64,000 nucleotides of DNA from Linum tenue (taxonomy: Eukaryota; Streptophyta; Magnoliopsida; Malpighiales; Linaceae), in the NCBI GenBank assembly GCA_946122785.1, contig CAMGYJ010000008.1:61362877-61426876 (forward strand), read 5' to 3'. Position 1 is the first letter of the stretch, and each line of letters opens with the position of its first letter. The position numbers and the translations under genes were made by a program. The notes below the pieces were generated by a model. It saw only the letters and a list, made by a program, of their open reading frames with translations, did no database searches and was not told where the DNA came from. Below, piece after piece: positions 1-9,684 of the stretch.

Positions 1-483
1 GATCCAGGAGGCCGAGTGTCCTGCCACTCCTTGACTTGCCCCTCTAGAGTGAATGGGAAGTATCTCAGCTGGATGGCATCGGCTGGGACCCCATTTATCT
101 TGATCCCATCGATGAGCTCATGGAATCATCGCATATGCGATCTGGGACACTCCCCCCTCCTTCCCACGAAATACCACCAAGCAGCGTAGCATGGTGATGA
201 TAGAGGTGCTCACCTCGAAGTTACTGGCTGGAACTTGAGGGTGCTGGATGGGCGACCTCATGTCCACAACTTTGGCGGTCCAGTAATATCCCATGGTGTT
301 CTCATCGGGGTTAACCACATCATTATTTTGAGGCTCACCCATGTCTTCCTCCTGGTTGATGTGCAGCTGTGCTAGAGCCTCCTCCGCAGCCAGTCACGCC
401 TTTAAAGCTCGCTTGAAGTTCCTACAAGTCCGTTCAAGCTCTTGGTCTAACGACAATAGTTCTCCCGACTGCCTACGGGTCAT
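1..483 (-). pseudogene. Athila-type gypsy gag, N-terminal part, broken
   Basis: This is the 5' end of a retrotransposon gag gene read leftwards, running off the window edge. It starts at the ATG at 481-483, about 120 bases inside the primer binding site. The reading frame carries DQELERTCRNF, then MGYYWTAKVVDMRSPIQHPQ and, after a frame change near 118, ELIDGIKINGV and FPFTLEGQ. These are the N-terminal landmarks of plant Athila/Tat gag, ahead of the retrotrans_gag core. An in-frame TGA near 400 and a frameshift near 118 break it, so it is not expected to make Gag. The gag at 61457-63072 is a close paralogue and shows the same landmarks with different stops. Confidence 0.85.
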
Positions 484-603
484 GCACTACCTGCACACAG
501 AATGCAAACACAACCCGTGAAGGAACAAAGGTGGAAGAGAGAGAATGCAGTAAAGAAAAAGCTAGAGTAATAGACTTTCACGTTTCAAAAATAACCTAGG
601 GTC

Positions 604-619
604 CCCAACAACGGCGCCA
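604..619 (-). promoter_or_regulatory. primer binding site, tRNA-Asp type
   Basis: Read on the minus strand, the sequence directly inside the LTR is TGGCGCCGTTGTTGGGGAC. This differs little from the TGGCGCCGTTGCCGGGGA complement of the tRNA-Asp 3' end that Athila elements use. It lies 6 bases from the LTR end at 626, so this LTR is the 5' LTR of the gag-bearing element to its left. Confidence 0.8.
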
Positions 620-625
620 AAAACT

Positions 626-2024
626 TGACACGCTAAAACACAACACCAAACTGCGACCAAGTGCAATCGCAGAATGAAAATGCAGAATAGTGGCAAGTTC
701 AATTTATCAACCCGGGGTCTAGATCTACTTCCTACTACGTAACTACCTGTTATCTAGCGGGACTAAGTGTAGTGAGAGTGATTGCAAACAAAAGCTGTAA
801 GAAAATAGGAAATGGTTTGAAGTTCTTAAGCAAGGGAAGAGTCACTCGTGAATGAGTCCCCCTAGCTCCTTAGTTAGGTCAAAGTTGTAATTTCCTCTGG
901 TTGATTTACTGTTGATTAAACTGTGGAAGATCCGACGGTAGCTTGGAATCTCTTAAGCTGACCAAGCACTCTCAGACACTACCCGGCAGACGACTAGTCT
1001 TCACCGGGATAGAACACTGAGGCAATTAACACAGAACTCCACTACTGGAATTGGATTCCAGTACAAAGCAGTGAATCGACTAACTCTTGTATAATCGATT
1101 CGCTACTACCGATTGAAGAAGCTCTAACAATCTAATCAGATTCTATCTATCTCAGGTTGCAGCAGAAATCAAGAAAAGTTGATCAGGCTTCAATTGACTC
1201 AATGAATCATACATCAATCGATTATAATCAAACAGTATATCAATCCAAAAGTCATTACAATCAATATCCCTAACACATGGAACTAGGGTTCTTCTTTCCC
1301 AAGTGAGAGAGAGTTCTACTCCATAGAGAGAGAGAGAGAGAGAGAGGAAAACAGAATACAAAGCAGTCATACTCATAACAGTGGGAAGAATCTGCTCTGG
1401 GATGATAATCTTCACTCCAAGGATGAAATCCAAGCTTGATTGATGAAACCCAGATCCAAAATCACTACAAGGGTTTGTTCTTCACACTTTCTCTCTCTAG
1501 GACTCTGTTTCTTGCTCTGGAAAATCGTCCCCCTCTTTAAAGACCCGAAATTGGGTTAAAATCTAGAATTCCACGACCACACGGCCGTGTGGAATACCCA
1601 ACAGCCCGCGTGAAATACCAAAACGCGGTGTTTTGATTAAGTGACTCAATGTACGCGACACGGCCAGAACCGCACGGCTGTGTAGAAACATGCCTGCCCG
1701 TGTGAACTCTCTGGAAATCCCACACAGCCAAAAAGGACCCTCACAAGGCAGTGTGGCTCTGCCCGCGCAAAGGGATTCCACATGGCCAAATCACAAGGTC
1801 GTGTGGAATTTAGGTCAGCCCGTGTGGTTTCCTCAGCTTTTCGTCAAACGTCCCAACTTCGTCCAATTGACCCCGAACTCGTACCCAAACCTTCCTTCAC
1901 GTACTAGGACCTGAAATATCATAAACAAGAACAACCTAGCGTGAAATCGGCCTAAAACACGAGAGATGAGACTCAAACAGTATAGGAATGGTGGACAAAA
2001 ACATGTGTATATATCAAGTCATCA
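626..2024 (-). repeat. Athila-type LTR (element reading leftwards)
   Basis: On the minus strand it runs from TGATGACTTGATATATACAC at 2024 to GCGTGTCA at 626. These ends match the LTRs at 20274-21645 (TGATGACTCGG...GCGTGTCA). Several imperfect palindromes of the type CACACGGCCGTGTGG lie at 1570-1830, upstream of a TTTAAAG box near 1540. A GA microsatellite lies at about 1325-1347. The PBS is on its left side, making it a 5' LTR. On its right it abuts sequence that resembles the 3' end of a related element, with no polypurine tract between them. Confidence 0.8.
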
Positions 2025-3480
2025 GTATGCTCAGAACATTTTTAACCATGCAAACTTTGGGGACATATCATAGAGGAACAGTACAGAGGAATCTCAAAAG
2101 CCATCTAGTACCACCACATGAGCAACAACAACAGCAACCTAGACAACCCTCATAGATGACATTCGACTATAGCAAAATCATGAGATGAAGAATCCTTCTT
2201 CTGTTCTCGGACCAAAATATGACATGACTCGACCAATCGCACACCCTTGTTCACCATGCATAAAATTCAAGTTACCAGAATCAGAGACTGAGCAATCTAG
2301 GTGCTCACCGGGATATATGATATATGGAAATGAATCACTCACTCTCGACTAGTGGGGGCAGGACAATTTGATGAAAAAGATGTGCATGCTCAATTTCTCA
2401 ATCCTAACATCACCACAATAGTTGGCTCTAAGGGTTAGAGTTCACACAGTGGTTGTCAACACTAACTTGTAAGGAGGACTTGACCAAGTCAAAATGCACT
2501 GGCTAAGATTTAGGACATGGCAAACATGATCTTCAAGTGGTGGTAATAATCCAAACACAGTTTCTATAGTATTAAACCACAAACCAAATCAACCAACCAG
2601 TCAAAACACGCAAAATTTTATGCTAATGCTGTTTTTATCACTTTTTAAACACAAGAGTGCAGGAGGTACATTTTCGAGCAACTTAATTACCTTGTGGCAG
2701 CTCTCTTTCTTGTTATTTTCTTTTCTTTATTTTTTTCAATTTCCTCGAGAGCTAACAACTTGTCACATTTTCAATGTGTAGAACATACTTCTCATCCTTT
2801 AGGTACCACCTCCTTTACTCACTTCTCTTTTTAGCATAAACCATGTAAAAATTGACTTTGTGGAACCTTAACGGAACACAGAGGGGATTCTACATACACA
2901 AAGAAAGGACTCATGACTCAAGGGGGTTGACTAGGGGGTATTATGATTAGGATAGTCAATTTTGGACCATGAGGTGATCCTACTCCTCCACCTTCCTCAT
3001 TAGTGGCGACATGAATGCTACATATCATGGTAAGAGGGAACTAATCACACAGAAAGGAACAAGAAGGCTCAAATCTGACATGGTTACCTATATGCTATAT
3101 CCCTAATCTGACTCCCTAAACTAGATGCATGGGAAACTGTAAGTGGTGAGTACTCGATCCATGTCACAAGTTGGTTCACAACTAGAAGGAGAACTAAACC
3201 CCGACACAATCCTACTGAAAATATCATTCAACATTGTGGTGGTCTTAGTCACAAACAGGCTACTCATGCATTGATAGTAACTGCCATATGACTCACACAG
3301 AAACACATATGCCAATATGATCATGAAAATCTGTAGTTAGAGCCCTCAAATCTTAAGATTTGGACAGTGGACTAGGCTCCAAGTTTATACACACCTAGCC
3401 AGACAGTTCGAGAATTAATAAACACCACCCACACTTAAAATCGACATTTTACTCAATGGAGCAAAGATAGGGACAGGGGA
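2025..3480 (-). other. Athila-type 3' untranslated internal region
   Basis: No host gene is visible. The sequence is collinear with 58626-60140, the internal region next to the 3' LTR of the element at the right end. Shared phrases include GGACATATCATA, GAGCCCTCAAATCT, GGACTAGGCTCCAAG and GGGGAACGATGTTACC. About 57 bases containing the polypurine tract, present in the right-hand element at 58569-58625, are missing here, so the region starts flush against the LTR at 2024. Short ORFs here show no recognisable family. Confidence 0.65.
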
Positions 3481-3699
3481 ACGATGTTACCTGTACGAAA
3501 TGACTGTTGGCGGGACTGGAGATGTGACCAGCCAGTGAAGCAGATTGGAATACAGACCAGTTTTTTGAAACAAGGGCTCAACAAAGTGGAACAGGGTGAC
3601 GCGCCAATCAAGTGGTGCGCCACCTTCAAATGCGACTTCACCCAAGAGAAGGTGATGGCCAAAATGGAGGCCAAGTGAAAGTGGCTCCGAACAGATCCG

Positions 3700-4190
3700 A
3701 TGTGGTAAAGTGCATGCATCTGGCGCTTCTTCACTGCCTAGAGGCCTCCTGACTAGGGAACACCGAAAAAGTGAGAACGACATGCACGATACACCATGGG
3801 GCACGAAACAAGGTGGTCGGGGAATTTCTCAACTCGAACTCAGGGTCCACGTGCCTATCCCGACAGATCATCTGAAAGAACTGTCGCCAAGGGGCCTGAA
3901 GGACAATCAGCTCGATGTCAAACATCTGGCGGTAGTCTAGGCTGATCGTTGTGATGAACTCATCGTAAGTCATGCTCTGCAGATGCCCCTGAGGCGGAAG
4001 GTGACTTCTCTAAGAATTGTGGGGCCCGCCTTCATATTATGTTGGAATGTACTGTAGAATTCCAGGCGCGACTTTATGAATATATCATATGTTAGCTCCA
4101 ACCGTCACCACTACTCGGGTTGAAGGACCACATGCTCAATAGCCGGATGATAGTGGAGCGACTCAAAATAGTTCAGGTTGAGCCAGTAGT
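3700..4190 (-). pseudogene. ATHILA ORF1-like domain remnant
   Basis: Minus-strand frames give WLNLNYFESLHYHPA, then SRLEFYSTFQHNMKAG, TFRLRGHLQ and MTYDEFITTISLDYRQ, with frameshifts between them. The pattern LEFYSTF...FRL...LTYDEF...L is the core of the ATHILA ORF-1 family. It aligns with the better preserved copy at 55290-56428, which has WLNLDMFNMF, VEFYSTFTH and LTYDSFAQAMGLY. Function of this family is unknown; it is found only in plant Athila-like elements. The copy is clearly decayed. Confidence 0.6.
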
Positions 4191-4199
4191 GTCCACTTG

Positions 4200-5180
4200 T
4201 GCAAATGTTTTAGGTGCCGAGAAGAAACAAGGGAAGGGCCGAAACACCAGGGTGTTTCTGCTCCCTACTCGGGTATAAGTGCGTTTTTTGTGATTTTTGA
4301 AGGGGAGAGCTGGATTTTGGATCCCAAATACCCAAGGAACAAACCCTAGAGAGAGAAACTTGGGATCATTCGTGGAGCTATTTTGGAGGATTTCTTCGCC
4401 ACTGAAACTCGAAGAACATGATTTGATATGGAGATTGAAGATATGGATCAGATTTTTGCATTCTCTCTCTTCTCTATGGAGTAACTTCCCTTCACTTAGG
4501 TTTTTGGGAACCCTAGATATGTTTGCTTGATTGGATGATTGTATGAGTACTCTCTCTTCATTATCTTGAGTTCATATTCAATCTATGCATGTTTGGATGT
4601 TCAATTATGCTTTAGTCGAGATTATTGATTCTACTTTGATTTTATAAGAGGGAATACCTGATTAGGTCAAGAGAGCACCATAGATTGATAGTAGGTGATC
4701 GATTGCATGAATAGTGCATCCATTCCTTGCTATGTATTGATTGAGAACCTCATTCAATAAAGGAAGACTAGTGTAGAACGCCTTGATAAGTTGTTCTAGA
4801 GAAGGATATGTCCCTCTAGGCAATCGACTCAAGAGGGCCTTGATTGCTTTAGGTGAGATTCATGGTCTACTCAAGGACTATCCGCATTATTAAGGAAACT
4901 GAACTAAGTTAGAGATCATTGATCATTAACTCGGATAGCGGCTTGGGGGAATCATACCTAAGTGAGTTCCCAGTCTGTAATTAGTTAGATTAACCTTAAT
5001 AGCTTGTAGAGTAGTTTAGATCTTCAAACCTAAATATGATTTGCTAGATAAAAAACCAAAGCTGAGTAATAGTACATCTAAAGACCCAAGGATTCGATAT
5101 TTATTACTTGTGAGACTATACTGCAGTCCCTTCCATTGGTTACACTTGGCCATTGTTAGGAATGTTGATTTAGCGAGTCA
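4200..5180 (+). repeat. Athila-type LTR fragment, forward orientation
   Basis: From GGGTATAAGTGCG (4271) to TTTAGCGAGTCA (5180) this matches the right two-thirds of the LTR at 20274-21645. Shared features are TTTTGGATCCCAAA, GGAACAAACCCTAGAGAGAG, GAGCTATTTTGGAGG and the end GGCCATTGTTAGG. The left third with the palindromes is missing or unrecognisable, and no PBS follows. It is a truncated LTR lying in the opposite orientation to its neighbours. Confidence 0.7.
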
Positions 5181-5789
5181 GAGCACCAAAATGACCATTC
5201 CTCCATTTGTCGAAGGCATCGCCATAGTCGACACTGAGGTGCAGACCATATAGGTAGGTGTGATTGGGGTTGACATGCCATTATCCTTCAAAAAGACACC
5301 CAAAGCCACCACTCGAGGCGCGTTAGCACATCAAATTGGGGGTAAAGAACTCCCCCCCACATTTAAGCACAAATATGGGAGGCCTAACAAACTCAACATT
5401 CCTGGTGAATGCAATAAGAATTCAGCTCACGCACTAAGACTATCAAGCACAAAATCCAAAAACTTAACACTCGCACATGCTAACAAGTTCAAGGCAATCA
5501 CATCCCTCACCCCTAAACATGCACAACAGCCAAAATTCACTACCCGACAACCTACAATCCGATTTTTCAAAATCACAAGGGAAGACTGAAATACTAAACT
5601 AGAAATACAAATAGGAAAGTAGGTATGGGTAGGAGGAGGCGGGTCATGCTAGGGAGGCCTAGTTCACGCCTCAGTGGAGGATCCTCCACATGATCCTGAC
5701 TCACTCTGTGGTCCCGAGTCTCCTAGATGGGGGATAGGTCACCCTTTGCATGATGGTGGCTCTCCACATAATGAGTAAACCCCGAGAGC
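5181..5789. other. rearranged retroelement spacer
   Basis: No gene recognised. A C7 tract followed by ACATTTAAGCAC (5347-5365) looks like the inverted form of the TTAAGTGTGGGGG tract that recurs in the Athila-type elements here, so part of this stretch is probably in reverse orientation to the ORF1-like remnant that follows. A 109-codon open frame at 5260-5589 has no recognisable domain. Confidence 0.4.
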
Positions 5790-6092
5790 CTCTCCATTTT
5801 GGATCGTTTGTGGCGACTTCTTTCTCGAGGATTTTGGACGCCCGCGAGTCTACACCATGCACTTGGGCCCATCATCACTCGACTCGCCCGATATTTCGGG
5901 TTGGATACCACCATCTGCATTAAGGTGGGGAGAACACATATTTTCTCAATGGAGACACTCCACCACATGACACTGGTCCTCATCGAGAGAGGCATAGAGT
6001 ACATCGATGGCCTCCGTCCCTCTGCCATATTCAGACCAATAGTGGAGGAAGAACCAAAGCCACCCAAGAGAGCTCCACCACCATCACGCTGA
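5790..6092 (+). pseudogene. ATHILA ORF1-like C-terminal fragment
   Basis: The forward frame reads GPIITRLARYFGLDTT, GRTHIFSMETL and GIEYIDGLRPSAIFRPIVEE, followed by a proline/lysine-rich tail and a stop. It is homologous to GGIITRLARHFHVNLEW, GVEYLEGLRPSGVMKPVVDP in the minus-strand copy near 55490-55740. GGIITRLAR is a hallmark of the ATHILA ORF-1 family. Only the C-terminal third remains. It is a retroelement relic, not a host gene. Confidence 0.65.
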
Positions 6093-6959
6093 CGTATCCA
6101 TGTAAGTGCTTCATCATCCTCTAGAGTCTGACCGAGCCTCTGCCCTTGAGGAGAAGTTTTTCTGTGTCTCATCCCAAATCGCTCGAAAGTGAGACGCACA
6201 TCGACATTCTCATCGCCTGACGGAGGAGCTTATCCGTACTCAAGGCATTAACTTCCAGAACCCTAATTGGCAGCCTTCACCTCCTTGCCAGGGGTAGACA
6301 CTATTGGAGTGCCATGTTCGCACCGTAATACCTCCACATTCTCTCTCCACACTTTGGCTCTACACTCTTGGTTTGTTATTTTTTTTTTGTTGAACTAGTG
6401 CAATTGTGTTGTTTTCTTTTTTTGTGATGTTTAGATATTGTGATTGTGTAATAAACTCGCCTTGAGCGAGTATGTGTTTGTGTTTGTTTCCATGTGAAAT
6501 TTCTCTCCATCGAAACTAGTCCATCCCGAGAATGACTTTCACTCGCCAATGATTCGGTAACTTTGTTGCACCCTTATTCTTGCTCCATTGGGGAACATGT
6601 CATGCTTAAGTGTGGGGGTGTACATATATTTGTGAGTGGCATGTGAGTGGCCAATTTGAATGCTTCGGGCCCTTGTGATTGTCGAATTTCTACAATTTGA
6701 GGGCTCCAAGCACTTGGGCAATGAATGAATGAATGATGTATGGTCGATATTGAGATGTGTTTTGGAACCTAGATTTTTACTTTTATTGAAAATTTCAGGG
6801 GTTATGAACTCAACTGTCCCAAGGATGACCTTCTTAGTGTGCTTTGAATTGTTTAATGATTGTGATGGAGTGCATTATAGGGAATAGTGTAGTGCTACGA
6901 AAATTCTTGATAATGAGTGGCTTTACTTCTATATCCTCTCAGAAGTGTGAAAGTTTTTG
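6093..6959 (+). other. Athila-type 3' region, forward orientation
   Basis: No host gene seen. At 6580-6620 the phrase TCCATTGGGGAACATGTCAT then GCTTAAGTGTGGGGGTG corresponds to TCCATTGAGGACAATGTCAT GCTTAAGTGTGTG in the young element at 23165. It is followed, as there, by GAGGGCTCCAAGCAC (6700-6714). It belongs with the ORF1-like fragment just upstream. T-rich tracts lie at 6380-6425. Confidence 0.55.
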
Positions 6960-7280
6960 TTATGGAGGTTAGGACATGTGTGTGGTATAGTATTCCCCAA
7001 CTTTGGAATCCAATTTTTTTGCAAAAGGTGATCCATTTTGAACCATGACGTCGACACCCAAACTATGAAGTCTACGTCTGGCCGCGATCCTTGCATCTTT
7101 TCCAATTTTCCTCCTTTTTCACCCTCTTTTTCCAACTTTCGATCCCGGTGCGAATTCTACCTACTAAGGTCTGAAACATGCCAAAACAATACCTAGCATA
7201 AAATAGCTACCAGGACGGTACAAACCAAGTCAAACGACACAAGTCAAGGGGTATAAAAGTGTGTAATCTATCATGAATCA
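6960..7280 (-). repeat. LTR fragment, reverse orientation
   Basis: The stretch from about 6960 to ATCATGAATCA at 7280 resembles 53500-53692, the start of the LTR of the element at 51.7-56.4 kb. Shared phrases include CCAACTTTCGA, GGTCTGAAACA and GGGTATAAAAGTGTG. The segment GACGTCGACACCCAAAC at 7046 recurs in inverted orientation at 8489. Confidence 0.55.
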
Positions 7281-7325
7281 ACCCCCCCCCCCCCCCCCAC
7301 ACACACACTTGAACGTTTGCTTGAC
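7281..7325 (-). promoter_or_regulatory. polypurine tract with expanded G run
   Basis: On the minus strand the order is a TTCAAGTGTGTGTGTG segment, a run of 17 G (7282-7298 as C on the plus strand), then the LTR start TGATTCATGAT. This is the polypurine tract of a leftward element. The preceding CCCAAGTAAAC corresponds to the CCCCAAGCAAAC next to the tract at 53695. Confidence 0.6.
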
Positions 7326-7386
7326 CCCAAGTAAACATGCTCAAACCAGTACAACTTGTAGGAATAACAATGGTGTGCACTATCAA

Positions 7387-7835
7387 TAGAGGTGGCAATT
7401 AGGATCCAAATCCATGAATCCAATCCAATCCATCCACAAAATTATCCACCTAATCCAATCCATTTAAATCCAATCCATTTGATCCAAATCCAATTGGATT
7501 GGTGGATTCATGGATTAATCCATGAATCTAAATGGCAAATTACGATTTGGTACCTATATTTTTTATATTTTGGTACCTAAAATTTATATTTTTATACGAA
7601 AATTATCATTGGAAAATTACATTTTGGTACCTAAAATTTTTCATTATGACATTTTAGTACCAAAACTTTTCAAATTTTATATTTTGGTCCAAGCCTTGGA
7701 TGTCATTTGGATTCATGGATCAATCCACCAATCCATTTGATCCAATCCATGAATCCACCAATCCATTTGATCCAATCCATTTAATCCATGGATCCACCAA
7801 TCCAATCCACGAATCCGATCTAATTGCCAGCTCTA
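7387..7835. mobile_element. non-autonomous hAT element (MITE), 449 bp
   Basis: The ends are inverted copies: left TAGAGGTGGCAATTAG, right (reverse complement) TAGAGCTGGCAATTAG, 15 of 16 identical. They are flanked by 8-bp direct repeats ACTATCAA (7379-7386) and ATTATCAA (7836-7843), 7 of 8 identical. An 8-bp duplication and this terminal pattern are typical of hAT. The interior is made of many copies of AATCCATGAATCCA-like words in both orientations plus an AT-rich centre; it has no coding capacity. Confidence 0.8.
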
Positions 7836-7843
7836 ATTATCAA

Positions 7844-8900
7844 TCATGCATCGATGGCGCCTAAAAAATAATCAATGGCGAGTAATCTTTACTTCCATCA
7901 CTTCGTGTCAAGACACACTCTCGGATGAGGACCTTGTCAGCTAAGGGGGTTTAGACACTGGGGACTCATCCATAACATGTGAAAGTGATGGACTCCATGG
8001 TGGTGGTCCTACTTTTTGAAAAGAGGACTCACTTTTTCGAGCATCTACTTAAACATTTTGGTACATGGCACCACATTTTTGCAATTTTAGGCATCTCTCC
8101 CCCGTGACCAAGAGCCATGTGGGGAAGATGATAGTTGGATTCATTGCCTGAGCACCACTTCCCAACATGCACTCTTCATCTCAATGATAGACGGGTTGCC
8201 ACCCATGTCGGGTATAAACGAGAGTCGAGGTATCGTGACTCACTTAAAGGCACATTATCTCCTTATCATACAAGTTCGCGAGGAGGAGAGGTGTTTGGGT
8301 AGTGGAAAGTAGTGAAAGATGATCCAAACGCTAGAAAGCTATCTGAACTTCAAACACATGCTCAAACGACACTTCAGACCGAGAGAAAAGCCCTTCGATG
8401 GCTTAACTCAAACACTATGCCGAGTTGCCTCTCATTATCAAGATGCAAGGATCGCGGCCAGACGTAGATTATCATGGCCAGCAACCATGACGTCGACACC
8501 CAAACCATGAAGACTGTACACTTTAAGGAGACTTTGTGCAGTTTATTGTGCAAAGATCACGGTCCCCAAATCGTGATGGCAACACTCAAACCATGAAGTC
8601 TGCAATCGTTCAGAAACCTTCGAGCGGTTCGCGAGAATTTTAATTATCACGGTCTCTCAACCGTGAAGTATGTTAATGAAATGGCATGTTTTGCACAGAG
8701 TTCACGGTTTCAATACATACTTCACGATCATGAAGTGAGACCGTGATCTGAGCATTCGCAGCCTCCCCAAGCCAATTGGTGAGCTGAAATTGAAAAGGGA
8801 TATCAAGGGTTCTTCTACAAGTTTAGAGAGAGAAAGCTTCGAGCAAGAAAGGGAAGAAGGTGAAATTGACCTACCTAGGACAATTGGTGGGCATATTTCT
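7844..8900. other. retroelement remnants with inverted LTR piece
   Basis: No host gene seen. 7844-8430 contains Athila-type internal phrases such as GGGGACTCATCCATAACATG and GGGTTGCCACCC. 8440-8520 carries ATGCAAGGATCGCGGCCAG and ATGACGTCGACACCC, the inverse of 7040-7100. 8600-8750 contains repeated TTCACGGT / ACCGTGAA words like those in the U3 at 53150-53400. It is therefore an LTR fragment in the opposite orientation to the one at 6960-7280. Confidence 0.5.
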
Positions 8901-9684
8901 CCTCCAAGGATCCATTCAAACAACTAGAAAGAGGAATAACTACTTTTCCATGTCCTTTTCTTCTATCTTGGTTGCTATTTCTCTTCTAGCTATAAAGTAG
9001 TCCTCCTTTCCACTTGATGATAGAAACCTTGGTCTAGGATATTTTATGTTGTGATTTTGTGAACTCTATTGTGATTGAGTATTCTGATTTATATATTGAT
9101 TGAGATATTTTTCATGCGAATTAGGCATTTTTTATCAAATCCTCCAATTTTTATACAAGTATCCTTTCTCTTTTTATATACTATTTTCTATTTTATAATG
9201 TGAGATATTATTTAGACTTGAAATAACTTATATCTTAAAAAAATTATATCTTTATCCAAAATAATAATCATTTTTTCACATATATCCGTATTAAACCGAT
9301 TGGACCACTAGCTCTTAACGGCTTAACCCACCTTATTGACCGTATCAATGGTTTAATTTGAATCGGGTTGACAACCATGCCCCTTTTCAGCGCCCATACT
9401 TCATTTGTCGTCTTCTACTACAAGCACTACTCTTATCTTCCCTTTCTCTCTTTAGTCAATACTGCTCTTTCACGAAACCCCTCCCACTTCCGTCTCTGTT
9501 TTCTACTTTTCTTGTCCCGTCTAAAGCGATCATTAATCTGTAAGAAAGCCGTGAAGAGAGACAGAGGAACGAACTTCTTTGTAAGAGAAATACCAAATTT
9601 CTGCTGTATGTCAGTGAAGTACTACAGTGGTGGTGAGAAGCACAGCTACGGCGGCGGATACGGCGAGCTCGCTAACCCTTCAGA
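8901..9684 (+). promoter_or_regulatory. upstream region of the amine oxidase gene
   Basis: This AT-rich stretch becomes pyrimidine-rich after 9400, as expected for a plant 5' UTR. I cannot place a TATA box or start site with confidence. An ATG at 9368 opens a 136-codon frame that runs past the amine oxidase start in another frame (to 9778). If transcription starts upstream of 9368, this would be an overlapping upstream ORF. Confidence 0.35.

Noticed and set aside
5260..5589. 109-codon forward frame as a gene
   Set aside because: Lys/Thr/Pro-rich, overlaps an inverted polypurine-like tract, no recognisable domain; probably a chance frame in retroelement spacer.
8186..8210. Third copy of the AGGCAA hairpin (GGGTTGCCACCC)
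   Set aside because: It has a similar stem and a TGGCAA loop, but the GAAGCGCTT lead-in is absent and the context is too rearranged to call it homologous.
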